Of a DNA stretch of 64,000 bases, positions 33,377 to 42,168 are shown one piece after another. This stretch comes from Thermofilum sp. (lineage in GTDB: Archaea > Thermoproteota > Thermoprotei > Thermofilales > Thermofilaceae), in assembly GCA_020832965.1 (NCBI GenBank), contig JAJHRM010000002.1, forward strand, positions 35,222 through 99,221. Direction: 5' to 3'. The notes beneath the pieces were generated by a model. It was given only the letters and a program-made list of their open reading frames with translations, was not told the DNA's origin and did not search any database. The first letter of the stretch is position 1. Every line of letters starts with the position of its first letter. The position numbers were made by a program, and so were the translations under genes.

Positions 33377-34492
33377 TCAGATCTTCCAGCCTGAAATATC
33401 TTTCTTCCGGAACACGAATACCCTTATGAAAGAAGCCATGAGAATAGAAAACCATAATGGAGAATAAGTAAACAGATATAAGAAGTAGTACAGTGGATGA
33501 AATTCGAAGCCTAAACGCCTTGCCACAGGCACGGTTAGAAAGGAATGGACAAGTACAAGGGCTGAGAGCACATATAGAAATGGAGGGAGCAGTGAGGTAA
33601 ACACCTCTAGAACAGTCATTACTGGGATTAAGGGGGCCAAAACCCCTCCCATTGCTGATAAAAGCAGGAGCAGGACTTTAACCAAAGGGGTTTCGCCTAC
33701 AAAGAATATGGAGACATAGAATATGCTGCCTGGAAACATTACAAATAAAGCAGAAAGAGTCTCGGCCAGATGATGCCTAATACCCGCAATTGTAAAGTGA
33801 GAAACATATTCCTCTATCCAGATCCACGCCCCTACAGACCAACGCATTCTTTGATTTACCCATTCCCTAAGGCTTTTAGGCGGATAAACAATAACTTCGG
33901 CATCGTAGATGTACTTGAAAGGGAGGCCTGTAAAGTAGCTTCTAAACCCAATATCCATGTCCTCTAGTATACAGCTCTTGAAACCGCCCAGCTCCTTAAG
34001 TGCCTTCCGCGTGAAAGCCATCGCTGCCCCGTTTAACCCAGCACATCGCTTTACTCTCTTCTCGAAAAAGTAGCTGGCAACACCAAACGATACGTAGTCG
34101 TAGAAGGCTAGCCGACTGAGTAAGCTATCAGGGTGAACCCTCTTCTTTATCTCTGCAACGTCATACGACGTCATCCACCTGTTGATTTTCTCGAGGAAAC
34201 CTGTATCCTGGACTTCCACGTCATTATCCAGAAACACGAGAACATCTCCCTTGGCTAGACCAATGGCAGCGTTCAAGGCATTTACCTTACCCCTCCTCTC
34301 CCAAGAGACATCAAACCTGATGTTGCTGTACTTCTGAACCAGGTCTCGGACTTCGTCGTCTGGCTCATCGATCATTACAATTATCTCGTATGGAAAGCTT
34401 GTTTCTTGAGCAGATAATTGCCCAAGCAGTCTTTGCAGACGCCTCGCACTCCTATAAACAGGCACGATTACGCTTAGCCTAGGCCGCGACAC
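33377..34492 (-). CDS. Membrane glycosyltransferase, family 2 (GT-A)
   Basis: The 371-residue protein begins with SVIVPVYRS, has the metal-binding DND in VFLDNDVEV, an acid in CILEDMDIGF, and the QRMRW motif (Q-x-x-R-W type) before C-terminal membrane helices (about residues 235-360). This layout matches processive GT2 enzymes that extend or export polysaccharide at the cytoplasmic membrane. It is the last gene of an operon with glmS and a GlmU-like enzyme, so N-acetylhexosamine transfer is the likely chemistry. Confidence 0.82.
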   Translation of the reverse strand: MSRPRLSVIVPVYRSARRLQRLLGQLSAQETSFPYEIIVMIDEPDDEVRDLVQKYSNIRFDVSWERRGKVNALNAAIGLAKGDVLVFLDNDVEVQDTGFLEKINRWMTSYDVAEIKKRVHPDSLLSRLAFYDYVSFGVASYFFEKRVKRCAGLNGAAMAFTRKALKELGGFKSCILEDMDIGFRSYFTGLPFKYIYDAEVIVYPPKSLREWVNQRMRWSVGAWIWIEEYVSHFTIAGIRHHLAETLSALFVMFPGSIFYVSIFFVGETPLVKVLLLLLSAMGGVLAPLIPVMTVLEVFTSLLPPFLYVLSALVLVHSFLTVPVARRLGFEFHPLYYFLYLFTYSPLWFSILMASFIRVFVFRKKDISGWKI

Positions 34493-34501
34493 AGGAGACT
34501 C

Positions 34502-35689
34502 CTAGATGTACTCGACTCCGCCATCCCTAAATATCTTCACTCCCGGGCCAACCACGCTGCCAGCCTTTATCCTCCCCCGAGGTGCGAGGAATACGCCCAG
34601 CTTCTGTTTCTCGTAAAGTATGCCCTGCAAAGGTAGTGGTCTCAGGATACTCCTATCAGGCGGCAAGTCGCTTATAACTGTTGTCCTCGGCTCTGCAACG
34701 CTCATAGGCCCCAAAACGCTGTCCGTTATGAGGGAGAAGCTTCCTGCCGTTGCCTTATCCTCTAAAATGGTTCGCTTGACCTCTGAGTGCGAACCAACAA
34801 CGCTCCCTTCCTCGAGAGAAGTGAACTCTCTAATAAAGGCCCCCTTACCTACTAGGGCACCTCTACCCACATACGCTGGACCCCTAATCACTGCGTAGTG
34901 GTCTACAAATGCATCCTCCTCGACTATGACGCATCCCTCTAGAACAGCAAGTGGAGAAATTCTAGCCCGAGGGCTGATCAACGACACGCAGCCACCACCT
35001 AGAACTTCGTATAACCCGGATATCAAATCCCACGGGTAGTCTACAGCGACCCAGGAGCCACTCCATACAGCAGCCTCAATGCCCATCTTTTCGATTAGGG
35101 AATTCAAGGAATCGAAGAAACTCACCCCGTCATTTACCAACTCGACTATTTGCCTGGGCAAGATAAAAGCCCCTCCGAGCACAAAGCTCGACTCAACCAC
35201 TCCCTCCTGCACCCTCTCGGGAGGAATTACTCTCTTGAGAGATTTCCCCGAAACATATGCCACACCGTAGCTCACTGTCTGAGACCTCGGGATCACTAGC
35301 GCTACAGGTCTCTGAATTCTTTCATGCACTTGAAGCATCATCCTAAGGGCCTCGCTTGGAACCAAGATGTCGCCAAACATGATGAAGAACCACTCCTCGC
35401 CTGAATCCCCAATAACCTGTTGCAGAGACTGCTCCAGCGTTGCACCTCCTTGAATTCTTAAATCAACCTTATCCTCCTTCTTCTCATGTTTGAGGACGCC
35501 CATCACGCTCTCTCTCGGCATTTTCTCATCGACGGCTAAGACAGCCCTCATCCCCGTAGCCTCAATAATCCCCGCTAGTGGATAAAGGAAGAGAGGCTTT
35601 CCTGCGATCTTCAACAGGAACTTGTGGTAACCCTCATTTAGAGGAAGCATTCGCCTGGGATTCCCAGCCGCCAAAACTACGGGCATCAT
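34502..35689 (-). CDS. GlmU-like sugar-1-phosphate nucleotidyltransferase/acetyltransferase
   Basis: The 395-residue protein has an N-terminal nucleotidyltransferase domain (LAAGNPRRMLPL; the usual GxG is altered to GNP) with FIMFGDIL as the metal site. The C-terminal half from about residue 230 shows hexapeptide-type repeats of a left-handed beta-helix (for example YVGRGALVGKGAFI). Archaeal homologues acetylate glucosamine-1-phosphate and form UDP-GlcNAc. It starts one base after glmS ends, so the pathway fructose-6-phosphate to UDP-GlcNAc is encoded together. Confidence 0.82.
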   Translation of the reverse strand: MMPVVLAAGNPRRMLPLNEGYHKFLLKIAGKPLFLYPLAGIIEATGMRAVLAVDEKMPRESVMGVLKHEKKEDKVDLRIQGGATLEQSLQQVIGDSGEEWFFIMFGDILVPSEALRMMLQVHERIQRPVALVIPRSQTVSYGVAYVSGKSLKRVIPPERVQEGVVESSFVLGGAFILPRQIVELVNDGVSFFDSLNSLIEKMGIEAAVWSGSWVAVDYPWDLISGLYEVLGGGCVSLISPRARISPLAVLEGCVIVEEDAFVDHYAVIRGPAYVGRGALVGKGAFIREFTSLEEGSVVGSHSEVKRTILEDKATAGSFSLITDSVLGPMSVAEPRTTVISDLPPDRSILRPLPLQGILYEKQKLGVFLAPRGRIKAGSVVGPGVKIFRDGGVEYI

Positions 35690-35690
35690 T

Positions 35691-37508
35691 CTACTCCACC
35701 GTCACCGTCTTAGCTAAATTCCTTGGCTTATCGGGGTCATAACCTTTTTCAACAGCTGCGTAGTAAGCAACCAGCTGGAGAGGAATAACGCTCAGAATCG
35801 GGGTTAGAAATTCGTTAGCCGTCGGCAAAATGGCAGCCCTATCGAATTGATCAGCGAGGTCAGAATTGCTTGGAACAACTCCGATGACATGCGCCCCCCG
35901 TGCCTTCATCTCCTCCACGTTGCCGAGTAACCTCTTCTCAAGCTCTCTCTCTATAGAGACAAAAACGACTGGAAAGTTTCTCTCGACAAGCGCTATCGGG
36001 CCGTGCTTGCTCTCCCCGGCGGGGTAGCCTTCAGCGTGGATATACGCTATCTCTTTGAGTTTTAGTGCTCCCTCAAGGGCTATCGGGACCCCTAAACCCC
36101 TACTCAAGTAGTAGGCACTTGTCTTCTTAGCAATAAACGAGGCCAGCTCCTTGCTCCACCCGCTGTAGGAATTAATTGTTTTTTCCGCAAGTAAAGGTAA
36201 ATCCCTCAAAGATGAGTACACATTCCTCAGCTCACCCTTGCCGAACTTTCCGCTGTAAGCCGATAGCAGCGTAGAAAGCCATGTAAGAGCAGTCAATTGG
36301 ACAGTAAAGGTTTTTGTGGCAGCAACACCTATCTCGGGCCCAGCTTTCATGTATATTTGGCTGTCACTCTCCCTGGCTATAACGCTCCCAACAACGTTAG
36401 TTAGGGAAACCACCTTTACGCCTCTTTCCTTAAAGGCTCGGAGAGCTGCTAGTGTGTCTATCGTTTCACCGCTCTGGGAGACTGCTAGAAGAACGTCCCC
36501 CTCCCCCGCGGACCTCGCATACACCTCATACTCGGAGGAGATGAAGGGTATAACTTTCCGCGAAGAAGTTTTCATTGTTAACAGCGCAAAGTAAAGGGAG
36601 GCGTGAAAGCTTGTGCCAGCAGCAGTAACGAAGATATTCTCTCCGCCAGCCAGCAGCTCAGCCCCCCTCTCGTAGTCGCCCCCAAACCCCCTCACGGTCT
36701 CCCCGATGACTAGCGGTTGCTCATGTATCTCCTTAAGCATGAAGTGCGGGAAACCCTCCTTCCTGGCCTGCTCAGCTGTCCAGGGAACAACCATTACCCT
36801 ACTGGATACGTCTACTGTAACACCGCTGACCGTCTCCACGTAGACTGTTTTAGCATCAATATAGCCTTGCTCCCCGTCATTCAACACTATCACCCTATTC
36901 GTGTACTCGAGGAAGGCCGGGATATCTGAAGCCACAAAGACGAGGTCTTTGCCCAGACCAATGACTAGTGGGGAGTGTTTCCTGGCGAAGAAAATCTTTC
37001 CGGGAGTAAGGGTGGAAACCACGGCTAATGCGTAGCTGCCATCGAGAGACCTGACGGCTCTACGAAAAGCCTCAAGGAAGCTAACCCCCTCCTTCAAGTG
37101 CTCCTCTATGAGGTGAGCAATCACCTCCGTATCAGTCGAGCTTTGGAAGACATGCCCCCTCTCCAGAAGCATCTTCTTCAATGCCATGTAATTCTCAATA
37201 ATGCCGTTGTGGACCACGGCAATGTTCCCCTTACAGTCAATGTGCGGATGAGCATTTTCATCCGTAGGTGGTCCATGCGTTGCCCATCGAGTATGGCCCA
37301 CGCCCACAAACCCGTCCATGCACCTCAAGCACTTCGCCTCGTCAACTGCATCTATCCTCCCAGCACCCTTCCTAACCAGCAGCCCGCTGTCCCCAACTAT
37401 GGCTACGCCAACGCTATCGTAGCCACGATACTCCAGCTTCTTCAGGCACTCGACAATTATAGGACCCACATTTTTCCCAGCCGAAACTATGCCTACAATG
37501 CCGCACAT
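35691..37508 (-). CDS. glmS: Glutamine:fructose-6-phosphate aminotransferase
   Basis: The 605-residue enzyme starts MCGIVGIVSAG with the catalytic Cys2 after Met removal. It has the glutaminase motifs RGYDSVGVA and HTRWATHG, then two SIS domains (TAAGTSFHASLY, SQSGETIDTLAAL, SRGLGVPIALEGALKLKEI, HGPIAL) and ends KTVTVE as in the family. It makes glucosamine-6-phosphate from glutamine and fructose-6-phosphate. ATG 37508 is the family start; four extra upstream codons are ignored. A TATA-like ATTAATTAAAG at 37530-37541 is correctly placed. Confidence 0.95.
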   Translation of the reverse strand: MCGIVGIVSAGKNVGPIIVECLKKLEYRGYDSVGVAIVGDSGLLVRKGAGRIDAVDEAKCLRCMDGFVGVGHTRWATHGPPTDENAHPHIDCKGNIAVVHNGIIENYMALKKMLLERGHVFQSSTDTEVIAHLIEEHLKEGVSFLEAFRRAVRSLDGSYALAVVSTLTPGKIFFARKHSPLVIGLGKDLVFVASDIPAFLEYTNRVIVLNDGEQGYIDAKTVYVETVSGVTVDVSSRVMVVPWTAEQARKEGFPHFMLKEIHEQPLVIGETVRGFGGDYERGAELLAGGENIFVTAAGTSFHASLYFALLTMKTSSRKVIPFISSEYEVYARSAGEGDVLLAVSQSGETIDTLAALRAFKERGVKVVSLTNVVGSVIARESDSQIYMKAGPEIGVAATKTFTVQLTALTWLSTLLSAYSGKFGKGELRNVYSSLRDLPLLAEKTINSYSGWSKELASFIAKKTSAYYLSRGLGVPIALEGALKLKEIAYIHAEGYPAGESKHGPIALVERNFPVVFVSIERELEKRLLGNVEEMKARGAHVIGVVPSNSDLADQFDRAAILPTANEFLTPILSVIPLQLVAYYAAVEKGYDPDKPRNLAKTVTVE

Positions 37509-37620
37509 GCAAACACTCAATCGCCTAAAACATTAATTAAAGTAACTATAATACGAACGTACTTAAAACTTTAGATGAAGCCTAACACGGAGTAATTCCT
37601 ATATGCCGCCCTAGACTACC

Positions 37621-37773
37621 ATGGTGACGGGTGAAAAAGTGGAAGAGCTGACAATTGAAGAATTCTTAGAGAAAGTGGCCGGTAAAGGGCTAAAAGTCCG
37701 GGAAGTGAAAGCAGCCCCGCCAGTAGTGGTTATAGAGTCCCATGGAAACCTTTACAGAGTAAGAGTAAAGTAG
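37621..37773 (+). CDS. Small hypothetical protein, 50 residues
   Basis: An open frame from ATG 37621 to TAG 37771-37773 encodes an acidic-then-basic small protein (LTIEEFLEKVAGKGLKVREV and a C-terminal beta-like VVVIESHGNLYRVRVK). Codon use looks like its neighbours, and the next gene follows 22 bases later in the same direction. CTATATGC at 37599-37606 could be a TATA box. No family is recognised; it could be a small alpha/beta regulator. Confidence 0.6.
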   Translation: MVTGEKVEELTIEEFLEKVAGKGLKVREVKAAPPVVVIESHGNLYRVRVK

Positions 37774-37795
37774 AAATAGAGCCTGAAAAGTTTAC

Positions 37796-38176
37796 ATGCC
37801 AAGCGTTATGAACGATATAGGCAGAGACGTTAAGAACCTGCTCAGGAAGCTCCTCCTCCACAGGCATGAGTACTTCTCAGGCGGTTTTCTGAACAGTGAC
37901 GGAAGAAGGGTATTTGAAGAAGCCGCAAGGATGCTGATTCATGAGAAGCCCTTTCTGAAGAGAAGGGTTCGCTCAATCAGTAGGACTGGTGCTTTTGAGG
38001 ACGTGTTAAAGCTGGCAAGAGAAGTACTAACGCGGGAAGAACTTGAGGAAATAATACGCAGCTGGTACACTGAACCGTATATAAGATACGCTGACCTTGA
38101 CGACTTCTTTGCTAGCTCCTACTTCCCCTCAGGCGAAGCCAGGTCCACCGACAGAATGCCCTCAAGCTCGAAGTAG
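37796..38176 (+). CDS. Hypothetical protein
   Basis: The 126-residue protein is basic and helical, with NLLRKLLLHRHEYFSGG and WYTEPYIRYADLDDFF. No known motif. ATG 37808 four codons downstream is an alternative. It is likely cotranscribed with the 50-residue gene before it. Its last 58 bases overlap the convergent gene at 38119, so one C-terminus may be mis-set, but both frames look coding. Confidence 0.5.
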   Translation: MPSVMNDIGRDVKNLLRKLLLHRHEYFSGGFLNSDGRRVFEEAARMLIHEKPFLKRRVRSISRTGAFEDVLKLAREVLTREELEEIIRSWYTEPYIRYADLDDFFASSYFPSGEARSTDRMPSSSK

Positions 38177-38610
38177 AAGATCCTCGCGTTCCGGAAGGAG
38201 ATGTACCTTGATCCCCCCTCTTCTTTTATTTCGTACGTCAGAATAACCTTTGAGGGTGTCTCAGTCAAGCCGCTTCTCTCATAGGTCTCTATGATCTTGG
38301 CAGCCGTCCTCCTCCACTCCTCTAAGCTCTTATCCTTACTTACTCCGCTTTGCTTAATCTCCCGGGATAGAATCGCGTAGAAAGCTTTTCTCAAGTTGTA
38401 CATGGCGCTCCGGGAACTCGGACTTATAGGCGTCTGAATAGTATTCGCCTGGGCAGCTGTTTCAACAACATCGAGGAAGTGCCTCAAATTCCTCCCTAGC
38501 TGTTCAATGTATATCCTCATCTGCTCTGGAAACTTTTTTTCTTTGATTCCACCCTCGATTGTCTTCAGAATTTCTTGAACCCCTTTAACGAGGTCTTCCA
38601 ATTCTGCCAC
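38119..38610 (-). CDS. Hypothetical protein, helical
   Basis: The 163-residue protein has two thirds alpha-helical composition followed by a beta-rich C-terminus (KVILTYEIKEEGGSRYISF). No family is recognised. GTG 38610 lies 27 bases after CTTTATAAAG (38632-38642), the same spacing as other leaderless genes here. Divergent from the aminotransferase gene; the region 38611-38743 contains promoters for both. Confidence 0.6.
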   Translation of the reverse strand: MAELEDLVKGVQEILKTIEGGIKEKKFPEQMRIYIEQLGRNLRHFLDVVETAAQANTIQTPISPSSRSAMYNLRKAFYAILSREIKQSGVSKDKSLEEWRRTAAKIIETYERSGLTETPSKVILTYEIKEEGGSRYISFRNARIFYFELEGILSVDLASPEGK

Positions 38611-38713
38611 CTAAATATTTAAATGTAAAAACCTTTATAAAGTTTTAGATTGTAGTCGTGTACATAAAGATTTTTTAATTAACAACTGCCCGTTTGCACG
38701 GCTAAAAGGAAAA

Positions 38714-38723
38714 CAATTAATAT
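38714..38723 (+). promoter_or_regulatory. TATA box of the class I aminotransferase gene
   Basis: CAATTAATAT is centred 25 bases before GTG 38744, consistent with a leaderless transcript. Confidence 0.5.
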
Positions 38724-38743
38724 CCGCTTTACGAAAAGGATAC

Positions 38744-39937
38744 GTGCACCCTAAGACCTTTCGCATAAGTAAATCTGCATCACTGCTTGGAGCTGAGGAG
38801 GCCTTTGTTTATCTAGCAAAAAGCCTTGAACTCAAGAGGAGGGGCGTAGACGTAATTTCGTTTGGAATAGGGCAGCCGGACTTCCAGCCCCCTCCCCATG
38901 TGATAGCAGAAGCGAAGAGAGCCATGGATGAAGGCTTTAACGGCTACGGGCCAAGCCTGGGAATGCCTGAGCTGCGCGAGGCGGTGGCTGAATTTGTGTC
39001 TCAAGAGTACGACACAGATGTGAAGCCTGAGGAAGTAGCTGTAACTGTGGGAGCTAAGTCTGCAATTTTCATGGCCATGGTTACTCTCCTCGAACCCGGA
39101 GATGAGGTGATAATCCCAGATCCCTCATACCCGCTCTATGAGTCAGTTGCAAGGTATGTAGGTGCTAAGCCTGTCTTCCTCAGGCTCCATAAGGGCAACA
39201 ACTACAAGGTGACTTTCGCCGAAATAGAGAAGCTCTTCACCAGTAAGACAAGGATGATAGTTCTAAATTACCCGGAAAACCCCGTGGGAACAACTATAGA
39301 AGGCAAGGACGTAGAAGAAATTGTCGATTTTGCATCGAAGAAGGGGGTAGTGGTTCTCTCAGATGAAATCTACGACCACTACGCTTACGAGAAGAAGCAC
39401 TTCTCCACCCTCCAAACGCCGGCATGGAGGGAATGCGTATACCATGTTAATGGCTTCTCTAAGACGTTTGGAATGACTGGGTGGCGCTTAGGCTACGTAG
39501 TAGCGAATGCTGACTTAATATCTAAGCTTTCAGTAGTGGCTAACAATATTTACTCATGCCCAGTGACCTTTGAGCAGATAGCAGCCGCAAGAGCTCTCAA
39601 GCAAGGGCTAGACTGGTTCAAGCCCATTTTCGAAGAGTACAAGAGGAGACGAGACATCATTCACAGCGAGTTGGCGTCAATTAAAGGTGTGAGGGTTGCA
39701 AAACCCGAGGGAGCCTTCTACATCTTCCCCGACTTCTCCCAGATAATAAGTGAGAAAGGCTTAAGTGGTGAGAGAGAATTGGCAGACAGGCTCTTATATG
39801 AAAAAGGAGTAGTCGTTCTGCCCGGAACAGCTTTTCCAAAGGAGGGGGGAGTAAACCACCTAAGATTCTCCTACGCTGTCGCTGAGGACGCGATAAGAGA
39901 GGGCATGAACAGGATAAGGGAGTGGATAGAAAGCTGA
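38744..39937 (+). CDS. Class I aminotransferase (aspartate/alanine-type, PLP-dependent)
   Basis: The 397-residue enzyme has FGIGQPDFQPPPHV, NGYGPSLGMPELREA, VTVGAKSAIFMAM, YPENPVGT, LSDEIYDHYAY and the PLP-lysine motif NGFSKTFGMTGWRLGY, with a C-terminal arginine in HLRFSYA. This is the aspartate-aminotransferase-like I-gamma group. Substrate (aspartate, alanine, aromatic or other) cannot be fixed. It precedes the GTPase operon by about 60 bases and is probably separate. Confidence 0.88.
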   Translation: MHPKTFRISKSASLLGAEEAFVYLAKSLELKRRGVDVISFGIGQPDFQPPPHVIAEAKRAMDEGFNGYGPSLGMPELREAVAEFVSQEYDTDVKPEEVAVTVGAKSAIFMAMVTLLEPGDEVIIPDPSYPLYESVARYVGAKPVFLRLHKGNNYKVTFAEIEKLFTSKTRMIVLNYPENPVGTTIEGKDVEEIVDFASKKGVVVLSDEIYDHYAYEKKHFSTLQTPAWRECVYHVNGFSKTFGMTGWRLGYVVANADLISKLSVVANNIYSCPVTFEQIAAARALKQGLDWFKPIFEEYKRRRDIIHSELASIKGVRVAKPEGAFYIFPDFSQIISEKGLSGERELADRLLYEKGVVVLPGTAFPKEGGVNHLRFSYAVAEDAIREGMNRIREWIES

Positions 39938-39998
39938 GCATTCCTGGGAGATAAGTTTTTAATTTCCAAAAACCTCCGAGAATAGTAGCAGGCACGGC

Positions 39999-40523
39999 GT
40001 GATCAAGTTGGCGTCACTGATCAAGATATCGCTCTGCGGCCCGGGTGGTGTGGGCAAGACCAGCCTGGCGCGCCGCTTCACCAGCCAGCAATTCAACCCA
40101 AGCGAGAAACTAACCGTTGGGATACAACACTTCTTCAAGGAACTACAGCTGAACAATAGAGAGTTCTCCGTGGCGATATGGGACCTCGGGGGCGAGCACA
40201 GGTTCCGCTTCCTCGCGCCCATGTTTCTCAAGGGAGCGAAGGGGATAGTGTACGTGTTTGATCTTACTAGGGAGGAAACCTTCCTGGAAATAGATGAGTG
40301 GAGGAAGATAAGCGAGGGAGTAATTGGTAATGTTCCAAGCATACTCGTGGGGAACAAGGCGGATCTAGGGGAGTTAAAAATTGTGCCGTACTCTCTGGCC
40401 CGCGAATATGCCCTCTCAAAGGGTATGCTTGAATATTTTGAGGTTTCAGCCGCGAAAGGGATAAATGTAAGTGAAGCATTTACGTTTTTATTAAAAGCAA
40501 TTATTGAAAGAGTGGGGATATGA
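39999..40523 (+). CDS. Small Ras/Rab-like GTPase
   Basis: The 174-residue protein is a minimal Ras-fold GTPase: P-loop GPGGVGKTS (14-22), switch I threonine in EKLTVGIQHFF, G3 WDLGGEHRFRF, G4 GNKADL and G5 SAAKG. The usual DxxGQ reads DLGGE, so the catalytic glutamine is replaced by Glu. No lipidation signal or C-terminal cysteine is visible. It leads an operon of four tightly spaced genes (ATGA overlaps and a 9-base gap) with three unknown proteins that are candidates for regulators or effectors. Confidence 0.85.
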   Translation: MIKLASLIKISLCGPGGVGKTSLARRFTSQQFNPSEKLTVGIQHFFKELQLNNREFSVAIWDLGGEHRFRFLAPMFLKGAKGIVYVFDLTREETFLEIDEWRKISEGVIGNVPSILVGNKADLGELKIVPYSLAREYALSKGMLEYFEVSAAKGINVSEAFTFLLKAIIERVGI

Positions 40524-41326
40524 GTAAATTGGGAGTAGTGCGAGCATTCAAGATTAAGTGCCCCTCATGCAATTCCATCGAAACAGTCGAAGTGGATGAA
40601 AAAGTTCTTTACGAAGCACAGAGCAACCCCCTGGGACTAGCAGGCATAGCTTTCTCGCACGAAGACCATGTGCTGATCGTGTACATAGACAGGAATGGAG
40701 GAGAAAGGGGGACGCGAATATTCCCCCTGTTACAGCCCACCGCGAAGGGCTTTTACCAGGCAACTGTCCCCACAGAGTGGCTGAGAGGGCTCAGGAACAT
40801 AAGCGGCTTTACTGTTGAAAGCAGACGAATAAATTACCGTATTACCGGCTACTTAAAGCCATCCACAAGCAGCATAAAGGTCCGTAAGGGTGAGACATCC
40901 CTCGAGATCGACTTCACCCGAGACATCAGCTATCATTCCGCTAAATCCTGGATGGAGCTACTGGTAGAGGCACTTGACTCATCCTTCTCGACTAACCAGG
41001 CAGACTACATAAATGCAATTAGGCTCTTGGACGTACTAGTAGAGGAGCAACCCTTTGAATACGTTAAACAGGTGTTTTGGCTGATCACGAATGCATCGAA
41101 TATTTCTGTGAAGGTTCGAGAGCGTGAATCACTACTTGTCAGGAAGTACAGACCCATGATAATATATGAAAAGTATGATGGTGGCTTTATCAATAAAGTG
41201 CTTGAGGCTTCAAGAATTAAAGTTTCTCAACTCGTAGGTCTCGAGAATCCTCAAGTCATCTACTCCTACATAGAGGCTCTGCTCTCGCTCCAGAGGAGGA
41301 GAGTAATAGACTTGGTGATAGAGTGA
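40520..41326 (+). CDS. Unknown protein, second gene of the GTPase operon
   Basis: The 268-residue protein has an N-terminal CPSC knuckle (about 14-17) followed by a beta-rich domain containing SHEDHVLIVYIDRNGG, then a helical C-terminal half. Only one Cys pair is evident, so a full zinc ribbon is not proven. I do not recognise the family. Its ATG overlaps the GTPase stop and its end overlaps the next start, so the gene order seems selected. A direct partner of the GTPase is a reasonable guess. Confidence 0.6.
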   Translation: MSKLGVVRAFKIKCPSCNSIETVEVDEKVLYEAQSNPLGLAGIAFSHEDHVLIVYIDRNGGERGTRIFPLLQPTAKGFYQATVPTEWLRGLRNISGFTVESRRINYRITGYLKPSTSSIKVRKGETSLEIDFTRDISYHSAKSWMELLVEALDSSFSTNQADYINAIRLLDVLVEEQPFEYVKQVFWLITNASNISVKVRERESLLVRKYRPMIIYEKYDGGFINKVLEASRIKVSQLVGLENPQVIYSYIEALLSLQRRRVIDLVIE

Positions 41327-42159
41327 TGTCCTATCCAGAGGTTTACCACGACCTCGCCGTCATGCTACTCCCCGAGGCGCTATCCACCCTCAGGAAAACC
41401 TCTGCACCACAATTTCTGGACCTGGTAAGCATCGAAAATATACTGCCATCGCTGGTTTCATCAGCAGATACTCGCCTAGGTAGTTCACGCATAGGAATAG
41501 AGCAGAGAGAATTCCAGGAAATTTTCCAGTACGGAATAACGGCCTACGCTGATGCATATCTAGAGGGCGACTGGAGACCCTACCTCCTTTTCACCGAACT
41601 GTTTAACAAGATGGCTATAGTCGAAGCCCTCCAGGAATGGGCCATAAACATTACAACTTTTACCCAGAACCCAGTAGTGGTAGAGGCTAATCCTGCTGCA
41701 CCGATAATGCTTGCAAAGATGCATGCACGTTTTAGGACAACTCCTTACGTTATAGCTGAGAAGTGGATCTTGCAAAATACGATCCTCAAGGAAGCATTTG
41801 ACGAGTATAACCGCAAATACAATCTTAACCTTAAGGCTCTTCCTCTGGAGAACCCTGAGCAATACACAGTCCTGAACTCAAATGTCGATGTTTTCATTTC
41901 CTCGTCCCTCGAGGCAATGAGCTTAGGGTGGAGAACCACGTTAGACCTGGCTGTAAAACTCCTTAAAAGGCGGGGGACTCTTATCGCCATGATTCCAGAT
42001 AATGCCAGAGAAGGATTAAGGTCACTTTTAAAGATCTGGAAGATACCTGAGTATCCACCTCTCGACAGACTGCTAAGAGACTTGCAAGCGGCAAAATTTA
42101 CACAAACACGATACCATGCGCAAGGACCCTTCACCATTATACAAGCTCAGAAGAGGTAA
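41323..42159 (+). CDS. Methyltransferase-like protein with degenerate motif I, third gene of the GTPase operon
   Basis: The 278-residue protein has a helical N-terminal third. From about residue 115 the order of elements recalls a class I SAM methyltransferase: VVVEANP at the motif I strand, VDVFISSSLEAM at motif IV, LLKRRGTLIAMIP after it, and a C-terminal strand pair ending GPFTIIQAQK. The glycine-rich GxGxG loop is absent, so it may be a pseudo-enzyme or bind another ligand. Start GTG 41323 or ATG 41326. This reading is by eye and tentative. Confidence 0.55.
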   Translation: MMSYPEVYHDLAVMLLPEALSTLRKTSAPQFLDLVSIENILPSLVSSADTRLGSSRIGIEQREFQEIFQYGITAYADAYLEGDWRPYLLFTELFNKMAIVEALQEWAINITTFTQNPVVVEANPAAPIMLAKMHARFRTTPYVIAEKWILQNTILKEAFDEYNRKYNLNLKALPLENPEQYTVLNSNVDVFISSSLEAMSLGWRTTLDLAVKLLKRRGTLIAMIPDNAREGLRSLLKIWKIPEYPPLDRLLRDLQAAKFTQTRYHAQGPFTIIQAQKR

Positions 42160-42168
42160 AGAGGCAAA

